Positions 27,748 to 35,677 of a stretch of 52,110 bases of DNA are shown piece by piece. Where the stretch lies: the NCBI GenBank assembly GCA_944321495.1, contig CALULP010000033.1:1-52110 (forward strand), written 5' to 3'. Every line of letters starts with the position of its first letter. Positions within the stretch are counted from its first letter, which is position 1. A model generated the notes under the pieces. The model had not been told where the DNA came from and ran no database searches. It saw only the letters and a list, made by a program, of their open reading frames with translations. This stretch comes from an uncultured Bacteroides sp. (GTDB taxonomy: Bacteria; Bacteroidota; Bacteroidia; Bacteroidales; Bacteroidaceae). The translations under genes and the position numbers were made by a program.

Positions 27748-27791
27748 ATGCGGGCTTCACGAGAGACGGTTGGTCTTCGTGAAGCCCGCAT
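27748..27791. terminator. Bidirectional terminator between DUF4827 gene and glmS
   Basis: ATGCGGGCTTCACGA (27748-27762) is the exact reverse complement of TCGTGAAGCCCGCAT (27777-27791), with a 14-nt loop. Short T-rich sequence follows on the + side (GGTTTTG). It lies between convergent genes and can serve both. Confidence 0.75.
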
Positions 27792-27817
27792 GGTTTTGAT
27801 AGGGCAGCGGTAGCCTG

Positions 27818-29659
27818 TCATTCCACTGTGACAGACTTGGCCAGGTTGCGGGGCTGGTCTACATCCTTACCCTTGCAGACGGCGATGTGGTAGGCCAGCA
27901 GTTGCAGGGGAATGGTGGTGATGAGGGGCTCGAGGCACTCGAGGACGGGAGGCAGGGCGATGCACTCGTCGGCCAGCGCGGAGATGCCGGTATCGCCTTC
28001 GGTGACCAGGGCAATGACTTTTCCCCGGCGCGACTTGATTTCCTGTATGTTGCTGATGACTTTGTCGTACAGCACGTTGCGGGTGGCAATCACCACTACG
28101 GGCATTTCGGTGTCGATGAGGGCGATGGGGCCGTGCTTCATCTCGGCGGCGGGGTAGCCTTCGGCATGGATGTAGGATATCTCCTTGAGCTTGAGCGCTC
28201 CCTCGAGGGCGACGGGGTAGTTGTAGCCCCTGCCCAGGTAGAGGAAGTTGTGGGCGTAGGTGAAGATGCGCGACAGTTGGCCGATGGCTTCATGCTGTGC
28301 CAGTACTTCCTTCATTTGTCCGGGGAGGGTGGCCAGCGCCTGTGCGATGGGGGCGGTGAGGGTAGCGGGCATGCCTTTCTCCTGCGCCAGGGCGAGGGCA
28401 AGCAGGGTGAGCACCGTGACCTGCCCCGTGAAGGCCTTGGTGGAGGCTACGCCTATCTCGGGGCCTACGTGGATGTACGAGCCGGTGTCGGTGATGCGGG
28501 TGAGGGAGGAGCCCACGGCGTTGCAGATGCCGTAGATGAAGGCTCCCTGCTCCTTGGCCAGCTGCACGGCGGCCAGGGTGTCGGCCGTCTCGCCGGACTG
28601 AGAGATGGCAATGACCACGTCGGTGGGCAGGATGACGGGCGTGCGGTAGCGGAACTCGGAGGCATACTCCACTTCGACGGGCATGCGGCACAGGCTTTCG
28701 ATGAGTTGCTTGCCTATCAGCCCGGCGTGCCACGAGGTGCCGCAGGCCACGATGATGAAGCGGCTTGCCGCCAGCAGGCGGTCGTGATGGTCGCGCACGG
28801 CGGAGAGGGTGACGCGGCCTGTCTCGGGATGGATGCGCCCGCGCATGCAGTCGTTGATGCAGTCGGGCTGCTCGAATATCTCCTTGAGCATGAAGTGGGG
28901 GTAGCCGCCTTTCTCCAGCTGGCCGAGGTTCATGGCCACGGTCTGCACGCGGGCGTCGACGTCCACGTTGTCCAGGTCGACGATGTGGAGGGGCGCGTCG
29001 CGGCGGATGATGGCTATCTCGTTGTCCTTCAGGTAGACCATCTGGTCGGTGTATTCCACGATGGGGGTGGCGTCGCTGCCTATGAAGTATTCGCCTTGGC
29101 CGATGCCTATGACGAGGGGGCTGCTGCGGCGTGCCACGAGCAGGGTATCGGGGTCGCGGCGGTCTGCCAGGGCGATGGCGTAGGCGCCGATGACCTCGCG
29201 CAGGGCCAGTTGCAGGGCGGTGAGCAGGTCGAGGTGGTTGGCGGCCTGCAGGTAGTCGATGAGTTGCACCAGGGCTTCGGTGTCGGTGCTGCTGCGGAAG
29301 GGGATGCCTTTCTGCTCGAGCCGTTGCTTGATGACGGCGTAGTTCTCGATGATGCCGTTGTGCACCAGGGCAAGGTTGCCCGAGGCCGACAGGTGCGGGT
29401 GGGCGTTGGCTTGCGAAGGCTCGCCGTGGGTGGCCCAGCGGGTGTGGGCAATGCCCGTCTGTCCGGCGAGGTCGTGCCCTGCGGCGGCGCGTTCCAGTTC
29501 GCTCACTTTGCCTGTGGCCTTGTACACGTTCAGTTGTCCCTGTGGGGTGACGAGGGCGACGCCTGCGCTGTCATATCCTCTGTACTCCAGTCTTTTCAAT
29601 CCTTTTACCAAGATGGGATATGCATCCCTTTTACCTATGTATCCTACTATTCCACACAT
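27818..29659 (-). CDS. glmS: Glutamine-fructose-6-phosphate aminotransferase
   Basis: A 613-aa GlmS that makes glucosamine-6-phosphate for peptidoglycan and LPS. The N-terminal glutaminase domain starts MCGIVGYIG with nucleophile Cys 2 and contains LEYRGYDSAGVAL and IAHTRWATHGEPS. Two SIS sugar-isomerase domains follow (about 290-430 and 460-600), with ACGTSWHAGLIGK, AISQSGETADT and KEISYIHAEGYPAAEMKHGP. The C-terminus DQPRNLAKSVTVE is standard. It is the last gene of a minus-strand run containing amino-sugar recycling genes, 38 nt after the kinase. No glmS ribozyme-like structure is expected in this phylum and none was seen in the short gap. Confidence 0.97.
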   Translation of the reverse strand: MCGIVGYIGKRDAYPILVKGLKRLEYRGYDSAGVALVTPQGQLNVYKATGKVSELERAAAGHDLAGQTGIAHTRWATHGEPSQANAHPHLSASGNLALVHNGIIENYAVIKQRLEQKGIPFRSSTDTEALVQLIDYLQAANHLDLLTALQLALREVIGAYAIALADRRDPDTLLVARRSSPLVIGIGQGEYFIGSDATPIVEYTDQMVYLKDNEIAIIRRDAPLHIVDLDNVDVDARVQTVAMNLGQLEKGGYPHFMLKEIFEQPDCINDCMRGRIHPETGRVTLSAVRDHHDRLLAASRFIIVACGTSWHAGLIGKQLIESLCRMPVEVEYASEFRYRTPVILPTDVVIAISQSGETADTLAAVQLAKEQGAFIYGICNAVGSSLTRITDTGSYIHVGPEIGVASTKAFTGQVTVLTLLALALAQEKGMPATLTAPIAQALATLPGQMKEVLAQHEAIGQLSRIFTYAHNFLYLGRGYNYPVALEGALKLKEISYIHAEGYPAAEMKHGPIALIDTEMPVVVIATRNVLYDKVISNIQEIKSRRGKVIALVTEGDTGISALADECIALPPVLECLEPLITTIPLQLLAYHIAVCKGKDVDQPRNLAKSVTVE

Positions 29660-29697
29660 GATATGTTGTTGTATTTATGGGTTATTTGTTTCGTTGT

Positions 29698-29799
29698 TCA
29701 TTCATTCGGCCACCCCTTCGAGTTAGGCTTAGGGCACCCCTCTGAGTTGGGCTTAGGGTACCCCTCCGAATGGGGCTTGGGGTACCCCTCCGAATTTCC
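29698..29799. repeat. 24-bp in-frame tandem repeat at the kinase 3' end
   Basis: About four imperfect copies of a 24-bp unit centred on GGGTACCCCTC/CGAATTGGGCTTA. Read on the minus strand they encode an 8-residue period: NSEGYPKP, HSEGYPKP, NSEGCPKP, NSKGWPNE. They form the last 32 residues of the kinase and run to its stop codon. Confidence 0.85.
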
Positions 29800-30633
29800 T
29801 GCTTGGTGGTAGGCCATGAGCCCTGCCAGCGGCGTGGGGGTGACGGTGCCTATGGTGATGCCTGCCTCGTGGGCGGCTTCGTGGAGTATCGGGCTGAAGT
29901 GGTGGGCGATGGAGCCGGCGAAGTGCACCGGGTAGCGGCGGTAGTCGTACTGCATGACGTTCCGTTGCAGGAAGGCGGTGAAGGCCTCCTTGACCGGCGT
30001 GCGGACGGCAGGGACGTCCAGGTGTGCCGCCAAGAACGGGGCGAGGCTTGCCAGGAAGCGGTTGGGCAGGGGCTGGCGGTACACGCGGTCGATGATGTCG
30101 GCCTCGGTCATGCCCAGGTGTTGCAGCAGGGCTTCTTTCAGTCCGGCGGGCAACAGGCCTTTCAGAGCATCGCCTACCAGCCGTTTGCCCAGGCAGGCGC
30201 CGCTGCCCTCGTCGCCCAGGATGAAGCCCAACGGGGGGACGTGGGCAGTGATGCTCCGGCCGTCGTAGTAGCAGGAGTTGGAGCCGGTGCCCAGTATGCA
30301 GGCTATGCCGGGCTGCCTGCCGCAGAGGGCGCGGGCGGCGGCCAGCAGGTCGGAGCAGACTTCCACCGTGCCTGTGACGGTGAGGTGGCGGCGCAGGGCG
30401 CGCTCCACTGCGGGGAGGGTATGCGGCAGGCAGCCCGCGCCGTAGAAGTGCAGTTCGTCCACCGGGCCGGCGCCCAAGGCGGGGAGCAGTTCGGTGGCCA
30501 CGATGCGTGCCATGTCGTCCTCCGTCTGGAAGAGGGGGTGGATGCCTTGGGTGGCTATCTGCCTGTGCCCGGTGCCAGTGTCCAGTACGACCCAGTCGGT
30601 CTTGGTGGCGCCGCTGTCTGCTATCAGTACCAT
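29698..30633 (-). CDS. murK: BadF/BadG-type amino-sugar kinase (MurK-like)
   Basis: A 311-aa kinase of the ASKHA fold. It begins LIADSGATKTDWVVLD (phosphate-1 loop), then FYGAGCLP, CSDLLAAARALCG, GIACILGTGSNSCYYDG and LGFILGDEGSGACLGK, all as in N-acetylglucosamine kinases and the BadF ATPase family. In Tannerella a homologous kinase, MurK, phosphorylates N-acetylmuramic acid and lies with a transporter and peptidoglycan enzymes, which is the setting here. The fold proper ends near residue 279; the rest is an unusual repeat tail (NSEGYPKP-like). Glycan kinase activity is well supported; MurNAc versus GlcNAc preference is inferred from context. Confidence 0.8.
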   Translation of the reverse strand: MVLIADSGATKTDWVVLDTGTGHRQIATQGIHPLFQTEDDMARIVATELLPALGAGPVDELHFYGAGCLPHTLPAVERALRRHLTVTGTVEVCSDLLAAARALCGRQPGIACILGTGSNSCYYDGRSITAHVPPLGFILGDEGSGACLGKRLVGDALKGLLPAGLKEALLQHLGMTEADIIDRVYRQPLPNRFLASLAPFLAAHLDVPAVRTPVKEAFTAFLQRNVMQYDYRRYPVHFAGSIAHHFSPILHEAAHEAGITIGTVTPTPLAGLMAYHQAGNSEGYPKPHSEGYPKPNSEGCPKPNSKGWPNE

Positions 30634-30635
30634 GT

Positions 30636-30720
30636 GGTTAGTGTTTAGTGGTTAGTGGTTAGTGGTTAGTGATTAGTGGTCAGTATGTATTAATCACTAA
30701 TCACTAACCGCTAACCGTTA
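30636..30720. repeat. TTAGTG-rich intergenic inverted repeat
   Basis: Repeats of GTGGTTA/GTGATTA fill the left side and their complements (TAATCACTAATCACTAACCGCTAACC) the right, giving a long imperfect hairpin in the gap between the kinase and the NagX-like gene. The sequence type matches the arms of the element at 34918-35055. Non-coding. Confidence 0.7.
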
Positions 30721-31923
30721 TATCTTAATGTATATTCTCCGTTTGTAGAGCTGGTAGCCTATCACCCAGTTGATGGCGATGAATACCAGCGCGTAGGCCA
30801 GCGAGCCGCCCGTGTCGCCGAAGAGGGGTTGCAGGGTGACGTCGTACAGCAGGCCGTGTATCGATACGCTGCCGTCTCCCCAAGGCAGGCTGATGGCGTC
30901 GAACAGCACGCTCAGCACATTGCCCAGCACGTACATGAACAGGGGATTCACGCCGAAGGCCTCGAAGAACATGCTCCACTTCTTGCAGCCCTTCACGTCG
31001 ATAATCCAGATGAGCAGTGCCAGCAGGCTCGACCCGAAGCCGCAGGTGGTGAGTACGAAGGTGGGCGACCATACCTTCTTGTTGATGGGGCAGCCGTAGC
31101 TCAGCAGCAGTCCGGCAAAGGTGAGGATGACGCCTACCAGGAACAGGGCGATGAGCTTCTGGTCGTGCCTCCGTTCGGCGGGCACATCGCCGGCGGTCTG
31201 GGGCTTGCCGCCCAGCATCATGCGTGCCACGCAGAAGCCTATCAGCACGTGGGCGATGGCGGGGATGGTGCTCAAGATGCCTTCGGGCTCGATGCCGTTG
31301 TCGCGGTACATGTGTGCCGGGGTCAGGATGGCGCGGTCTACCTTGGACAGGATGTTCTCCTCGCCATACACGAAACCGTTGCCCAGGGCCAGCAGCACGA
31401 AGTAACCCACCAGCAGGGCCACGATGAGCCAGGGGATGCGGCTGTGCTTCATGGTCAGCGCCACGAGGGCGGCGGCGCAGTAGCACAGGGCCAGACGCTG
31501 CATGACGCCCAGGATGCGGATGTGGTCGAACGTCCACACCGACTCGCCCAGCTGCGCCCAGAAGCCTATGCCCTCGGTGGGCGACGCCCAGTAGAAGCAG
31601 AAGCTGCCGAACCACCCCAGCCCCAGGCCGATGAGGAAGATGACCGCCGTGCGGCGGATAATCTTCAGGGCGGCGGCGCGGCTGAAGGTGAAGTCGTACT
31701 TCTTCAGCGAGATGTAGGTGGATATGCCCATGATGAACATGAAGAACGGGAACACCAGGTCGGTGGGCGTCAGCCCGTTCCACTGGGCATGGCGCAGGGG
31801 CGCGTAGATGTGCCCCCAGCTGCCGGGATTGTTTACCATTGTCATGCCGGCAATGGTGATGCCTCGCAGGATGTCGATGGCGAGGATGCGTTTGCTGCTT
31901 GTAGCGGTCTTGATACGGTTCAT
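30718..31923 (-). CDS. NagX-like membrane protein (heparan-alpha-glucosaminide N-acetyltransferase family, DUF5009)
   Basis: A 401-aa integral membrane protein with about ten helices. The N-terminal KRILAIDILRGITIAGMTMVNNPGSW and GLTPTDLVFPFFMFIMGISTYISL are characteristic of the HGSNAT/NagX family, which in animals acetylates terminal glucosamine across a membrane using a His in the lumenal/cytosolic path. Bacterial NagX genes commonly sit in GlcNAc or MurNAc loci, as here, between the amino-sugar kinase and a symporter. It may acetylate or move an amino sugar at the inner membrane. Family call is firm; the bacterial activity is not well established. Confidence 0.85.
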   Translation of the reverse strand: MNRIKTATSSKRILAIDILRGITIAGMTMVNNPGSWGHIYAPLRHAQWNGLTPTDLVFPFFMFIMGISTYISLKKYDFTFSRAAALKIIRRTAVIFLIGLGLGWFGSFCFYWASPTEGIGFWAQLGESVWTFDHIRILGVMQRLALCYCAAALVALTMKHSRIPWLIVALLVGYFVLLALGNGFVYGEENILSKVDRAILTPAHMYRDNGIEPEGILSTIPAIAHVLIGFCVARMMLGGKPQTAGDVPAERRHDQKLIALFLVGVILTFAGLLLSYGCPINKKVWSPTFVLTTCGFGSSLLALLIWIIDVKGCKKWSMFFEAFGVNPLFMYVLGNVLSVLFDAISLPWGDGSVSIHGLLYDVTLQPLFGDTGGSLAYALVFIAINWVIGYQLYKRRIYIKI

Positions 31924-31955
31924 GGTGATGATGTGTGTTAAGTTAATAATGTGTT

Positions 31956-32022
31956 TTTAAGTTCTTTAGTTCTTTGGTTTTTAAGTTCTTTAGTTCTTTA
32001 GTTCTTTAGTTCTTTGTTTCTT
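31956..32022. repeat. AGTTCTTT tandem repeat between symporter and NagX-like gene
   Basis: Six or more near-identical copies of AGTTCTTT (often AAGTTCTTTAGTTCTTT) run through the 104-bp gap. Simple-sequence direct repeats, non-coding; copy number is likely to vary between strains. Confidence 0.75.
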
Positions 32023-32027
32023 GTCGG

Positions 32028-33533
32028 CTATGTCCCGCCTGTTCCTACCTCTTGACCCCGGCCGAATCGAGGTCTAGACCTCGGTTTGCCCTTCTGCCTC
32101 CTCACCAGCAGGCACAGCCCCACGAAGGTGAACAGGGCGTTCAGTATCAGCAGCTCGTAGCTGAACTGGTAGCCCCCGAGCCAGGCCTCCGAGTTCCTTT
32201 GCAGCACGTAGCACAGGGCGGGCGACAGGATGGCCACCACGGGGATGTAGCGGTCGCGCACCTGCCGGCGGGTGAAGATGCCGAAGGCAAACAGCCCCAG
32301 TATAGGCCCGTAGGTATAGCTGGCCAGCGTGTAGACGGCATCGATGGTGCTGGTGTCGTTCAGCAGGTTGAACACGAAGATGGTGATGCCCATCAGCACC
32401 GCCATGCCCACGTGCACCCGCTTGCGCAGGGTGGCCACCTGCCGTTCGCTCTTCCCCCGGGTGCCCAGGATGTCCACGGTGAACGAGGTGGTCAGCGCCG
32501 TCAGCGCCGACCCTGCCGCCGAGTAGGCCGCCGATATCAGCCCGATGATGAACAGCACGCCCACCACCAGGGGCAGGTAGCCGCCCGTAGCCACCAGGGG
32601 GAACAGCGCGTCGCCGCTTGCCCCCTCGATGCCCCGGCTGCCGGCAAAGGTGTAGAGCAGCACGCCCAGCATGAGGAACAGCAGGATGACGAAGAACTGC
32701 GACACGGTGCTGGTTATCATGTTCTTCTGCGACTCGCGCGAGTTGCGGCAGCTCAGGTTGCGTTGCATCATGTCCTGGTCGAGGCCGGTCATGGCTATCA
32801 TGGTGAACATACCCGCGAAGAATTGCTTGAAGAAGTACTGCTTGTCGTTCACGTCGTCGAAGAAGAACATGCGCGACATCTCGCTCTCCCTTATCAGGCT
32901 GACCATGCCGCCCGCCGTCAGCCCCATGTCCCGAGCGATGTAGACGATGCACAGCACTACGGACACGACCAGGCACAGCGTCTTCAGCGAGTCGGTCCAG
33001 ATGAGCGACTTCACCCCGCCGCGGAAGGTATAGAGCCACACCAGCGCCACGGTGACCGCCACGTTGAGCAGGAAGGGCAGGCGCAGCGGTTCGAACACCA
33101 GCAGTTGCAGCGTGAGGCACACCAGGAACAGCCTTACCGCCGCCCCCAGCATCTTCGAGATGAAGAAGAACCATGCCCCCGTGTGGTAGGTGCACAGGCC
33201 GAAGCGCTCGGCCAGGTACTCGTAGATGGAGGTGAGGTTCATGCGGTAGAACAGCGGCACCAGCACGTAGGCTATCACCAGCTGGCCGGCGGTGAAGCCC
33301 AGCGTCATTTGCAGGTAGCCGAAGCTGCTGGTGGCCACCATGCCCGGCACCGACACGTAGGTGACGCCCGACATGCTGGCGCCTATCATGGCAAAGGCCA
33401 CCATGTACCACGACGAGCGGCGGTTGCCCGTGAAGAAGCCGGCATTGTCGGCACGCCGCCCGGCGAAGTGGGACACGGTGAACAGCACGGCGAAGTAAAG
33501 CACTATGGTGAGTATGACGGACAGGGGGGACAT
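32028..33533 (-). CDS. Sodium:solute symporter (SSS family), MurT-like
   Basis: A 501-aa inner-membrane transporter with about 13 helices. SSS features include FFTGNRRSSWYMVAFAMIGASMSGVTYVSVPG, QMTLGFTAGQLVIAYVLVPLFYR, TFRGGVKSLIWTDSLKTL and LISAAYSAAGSALTALTTSF. The hydrophilic C-terminal tail is Arg/Gly rich. In Tannerella an SSS protein next to the MurNAc kinase imports MurNAc; the same order of NamZ, symporter, NagX-like protein and kinase makes this the likely role here. Substrate is inferred, family is clear. Confidence 0.88.
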   Translation of the reverse strand: MSPLSVILTIVLYFAVLFTVSHFAGRRADNAGFFTGNRRSSWYMVAFAMIGASMSGVTYVSVPGMVATSSFGYLQMTLGFTAGQLVIAYVLVPLFYRMNLTSIYEYLAERFGLCTYHTGAWFFFISKMLGAAVRLFLVCLTLQLLVFEPLRLPFLLNVAVTVALVWLYTFRGGVKSLIWTDSLKTLCLVVSVVLCIVYIARDMGLTAGGMVSLIRESEMSRMFFFDDVNDKQYFFKQFFAGMFTMIAMTGLDQDMMQRNLSCRNSRESQKNMITSTVSQFFVILLFLMLGVLLYTFAGSRGIEGASGDALFPLVATGGYLPLVVGVLFIIGLISAAYSAAGSALTALTTSFTVDILGTRGKSERQVATLRKRVHVGMAVLMGITIFVFNLLNDTSTIDAVYTLASYTYGPILGLFAFGIFTRRQVRDRYIPVVAILSPALCYVLQRNSEAWLGGYQFSYELLILNALFTFVGLCLLVRRQKGKPRSRPRFGRGQEVGTGGT

Positions 33534-33544
33534 GGCGTGAGTTT

Positions 33545-33636
33545 GTGAGTTCTTTAGTTTATTAGTTTATGAGTTTATTAGTTCTTGAGTTCTTGAGTTC
33601 TCAATTCTTCATTCTTAGTTCTTCATTCTTCATTAT
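33545..33636. repeat. AGTTCTT / ATTCTTCATT repeat before the symporter gene
   Basis: AGTT(T/C)(A/T)TTAGTT- and GAGTTCTTGAGTT-type copies grade into ATTCTTCATTCTTAGTTCTTCATTCTTCATT, the last part identical to the right arm of the repeat at 22251-22282. It fills the gap between NamZ and the symporter, and its last bases overlap the 3' end of the NamZ gene. Confidence 0.7.
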
Positions 33637-34801
33637 ATAATAGGTATGGCCTGCGCCTTTCCTTGAACTGCCGCACGTCCTCTTGCCAGCGGGCGCGTAT
33701 CTCGTCGGCGGTGCAGCCCTGCTCTATCATGGGGCGCACGTAGTCCACGCCTATCAGCTTCTCGAACAGCGAGGTGAAGAAGCGCTTGCCCGTGGGCTTC
33801 AGGTCGTGGTAGGCCTCGATGAGGTAGGTCAGGTCGATGCCCTTGGCGCGCAGGGTGGCTTCGTCCAGGCGGCTGAGGTCTTTGCCGTGGCACAGGTGGC
33901 CTTGCTGGGGCGGGTTCTTGGCGCCGGGCAGGCTGCGCGGGGTGAAGGCGCAGGGGTACTCCGCCTCCGGCAGGGCGGGGTGGCCATACTGCTGGAAGGG
34001 CTTGTCCGTGCCGCGCCCCACGCTGACGGGCGTCGCCTCGAAGTAGCAAAGGGAGGGGTAGAGGTAGATGGCGGTCATGTTGGGCAGGTTGGGCGAGGGG
34101 GCGATGGGCACGTGGTAGGGGGTGGCGTGCGTGTAGTTCAGGCAGGGGACCACGGTGAGCCGGCACGTCCTGCCCTGGGGCAGCCAGCCTTCGCCGTTCA
34201 CCATGCGGGCCAGTTCGCCCAGCGTCATGCCGTGTACCACGGGGATGGGCAGCCAGCCCACGCCGGACTTGTGCTTCATGTCGAGCACGGGGCCGTCCAC
34301 GTAGTGCCCGTTGGGGTTGGGGCGGTCGAGGATAATGACGGGCTTGCCGTGCTCGGCGCAGGCGTCCATCAGCCGGCACAGGGTAATATAATAGGTATAG
34401 TAGCGCAGGCCCACGTCCTGTATGTCCACCAGCAGCACGTCGAACTGCCGCATGGACTGCGGCGAGGGCCGTTGCTCCCGCCCGTTGTAGAGGGAGAGGA
34501 TGGGCACGCCCGTCTGCGGGTCGGTGCCGCTGGCCACGTGCTCGCCCGCGTCGGCGCGGCCGCGGAAGCCATGCTCGGGCGAGAAGATAGCGGTGACGTT
34601 GAAGTCCTGCTCCAGCAGGATGTCCAGCAGATGCCTGCCCGCCACCATGCCCGTGTGGTTGGAGAAGAGGGCGATGCGCTGCCCCTCTATCAGGGGATAG
34701 TAGAGGTTGGTGCGCTCGTCGCCGGGGATGACGCGCTGCGCCTGCACGGGGAGCAGGGCGCAGAGTAACAGGAGGAGGGTAAGGAGTCTCTTTGTCCGCA
34801 T
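33623..34801 (-). CDS. namZ: Exo-beta-N-acetylmuramidase, DUF1343 (NamZ-like, GH171)
   Basis: A 392-aa exported hydrolase of family DUF1343, now GH171. The founding enzymes release terminal MurNAc from peptidoglycan glycans. Visible blocks are SNHTGMVAGRHLLDIL, IFSPEHGFRG, LLVDIQDVGLRYYTYYITL, ILDRPNPNGHYVDGPVLD, VVHGMTLGELARMVNGEGW, and PSPNLPNMTAIYLYPSLCYFE...VSVGRGTDKPFQQYG. I start it at the ATG at 34801 (MRTKRLLTLLLLLCALLPVQAQ, a good signal peptide). The upstream ATG at 34837 would lie at or before the predicted transcription start. It heads the amino-sugar recycling operon. No MurQ etherase gene is present in the window. Confidence 0.88.
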   Translation of the reverse strand: MRTKRLLTLLLLLCALLPVQAQRVIPGDERTNLYYPLIEGQRIALFSNHTGMVAGRHLLDILLEQDFNVTAIFSPEHGFRGRADAGEHVASGTDPQTGVPILSLYNGREQRPSPQSMRQFDVLLVDIQDVGLRYYTYYITLCRLMDACAEHGKPVIILDRPNPNGHYVDGPVLDMKHKSGVGWLPIPVVHGMTLGELARMVNGEGWLPQGRTCRLTVVPCLNYTHATPYHVPIAPSPNLPNMTAIYLYPSLCYFEATPVSVGRGTDKPFQQYGHPALPEAEYPCAFTPRSLPGAKNPPQQGHLCHGKDLSRLDEATLRAKGIDLTYLIEAYHDLKPTGKRFFTSLFEKLIGVDYVRPMIEQGCTADEIRARWQEDVRQFKERRRPYLLYNEE

Positions 34802-34841
34802 AATGGGGTATTCTCTTGGCCGTTTTCTTCGTTTCATGCGA

Positions 34842-34849
34842 CAAAGATA
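34842..34849 (-). promoter_or_regulatory. -7 box of the namZ-led operon
   Basis: On the minus strand TATCTTTG reads from 34849 to 34842, an exact TAnnTTTG. The transcript should begin near 34836, so the ATG at 34837 would fall at the 5' end and the ATG at 34801 becomes the probable start, with a leader of about 35 nt. No TTTG -33 box is visible. Confidence 0.6.
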
Positions 34850-34917
34850 GCAGAAGTTATGTATCTGACGGCAGCGGGAAGGATATTTTTTCGGCCTGCG
34901 GGGAGGATTAAGGATGA

Positions 34918-35055
34918 GGTGTGAGGTGTTAGTGATTAGGTATTAGTGATTAGTGATTAGTGATTAATGCCATGCGGGGTAACTGGAGGAGGAGAATTCA
35001 GTTACCTTACAGTGCATGATTCATTAATCACTAATCACTAACACCTAACACCTAA
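34918..35055. repeat. Nested palindromic intergenic element
   Basis: Outer arms: AGGTGTTAGTGATTAG (34924-34939) is the exact complement of 35031-35046, inside longer TTAGTGA/TCACTAA repeats. Inner arms: GGTAACTG (34978-34985) pairs with CAGTTACC (34999-35006). The core GAATTCAGTTACC (34994-35006) recurs, inverted, at 22243-22255. It occupies most of the 257-bp gap between namZ and the HU gene. No ORF or transposase is associated. Confidence 0.75.
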
Positions 35056-35058
35056 TCC

Positions 35059-35574
35059 TCATCCCATCTGCTGGTTGCCGCCTTCCTCGTCCTCGTCCTC
35101 GCCTCCGGTGCCGGGGACGGTGACTTGGCCGGTGGCTTGGTAGTAGTCGGCGCGGGTGGCGTAGTTGATGCCGTCCTTGCTGACGCCGCCGTCCTCAAAC
35201 TCGATGCCTTGGCGGACGCGGTCGCGCAGCTCCTTGGAGGGCACGAAGACGGGGCGCACGTCGTAAATCAGTTCCTTGGGGTCGAAGTCCTTCACCGTGT
35301 CGGCGCCCTTGCTCTTGAAGGTGAGGCGGAAGTAGCCCAGGCCGGGCAGGGTGACGGTGTGGCCCTGCAGCAGCTGCTGGGGGATGAAGTTGCCCAGCAG
35401 GTCGAGCGCGGCCTCCAGCTCGATGGGCGCCAGGGTGGTGTTTTCGGCCGCGGCCTTGGTCATGGCCTTGCCGCTGAGCGCGGTGGAGCTTTGCGTGGTG
35501 GCATACCATTTTTTCGGTGAACCCTCTTGCATCGGGTTACTGTCTTTCTCAATAAGTTTGTATTTGAAGCCCAT
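35059..35574 (-). CDS. HU-family DNA-binding protein (HU-HIG type)
   Basis: A 171-aa protein of the Bacteroidetes HU-like group. It begins MGFKYKLIEKDSNPMQEGSPKKWYA, which is typical of the HU-HIG subfamily. A helical pair (LAPIELEAALDLLGNFIPQQLLQG) leads to the beta-arm region TVTLPGLGYFRLTFKSKG, and a second basic/acidic segment has VRPVFVPSKELRDRVRQGIEF. The C-terminus is an acidic Gly-rich tail (GTGGEDEDEEGGNQQ). Such proteins bend or wrap DNA, but many accessory HU-HIG copies have no known target. Unusually for this phylum it has a strong Shine-Dalgarno, and six palindromic 23-bp repeats lie just upstream. Confidence 0.85.
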   Translation of the reverse strand: MGFKYKLIEKDSNPMQEGSPKKWYATTQSSTALSGKAMTKAAAENTTLAPIELEAALDLLGNFIPQQLLQGHTVTLPGLGYFRLTFKSKGADTVKDFDPKELIYDVRPVFVPSKELRDRVRQGIEFEDGGVSKDGINYATRADYYQATGQVTVPGTGGEDEDEEGGNQQMG

Positions 35575-35578
35575 AATG

Positions 35579-35585
35579 ACCTCCT
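35579..35585 (-). promoter_or_regulatory. Strong Shine-Dalgarno of the HU-like gene
   Basis: On the minus strand AGGAGGT lies four bases before the ATG at 35574, preceded by an A-tract. A canonical ribosome-binding site is rare in this window, where most genes lack one, so this gene may be strongly translated or acquired. It fixes the start at 35574. Confidence 0.65.
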
Positions 35586-35677
35586 TTTTTTAATTGTGAA
35601 TAAAAATGTTTATGTTCTCTATGAATTTGTACTGTACTATTTATCAGATGGTTACATTTGCCTTGGGCTGACCTCTG

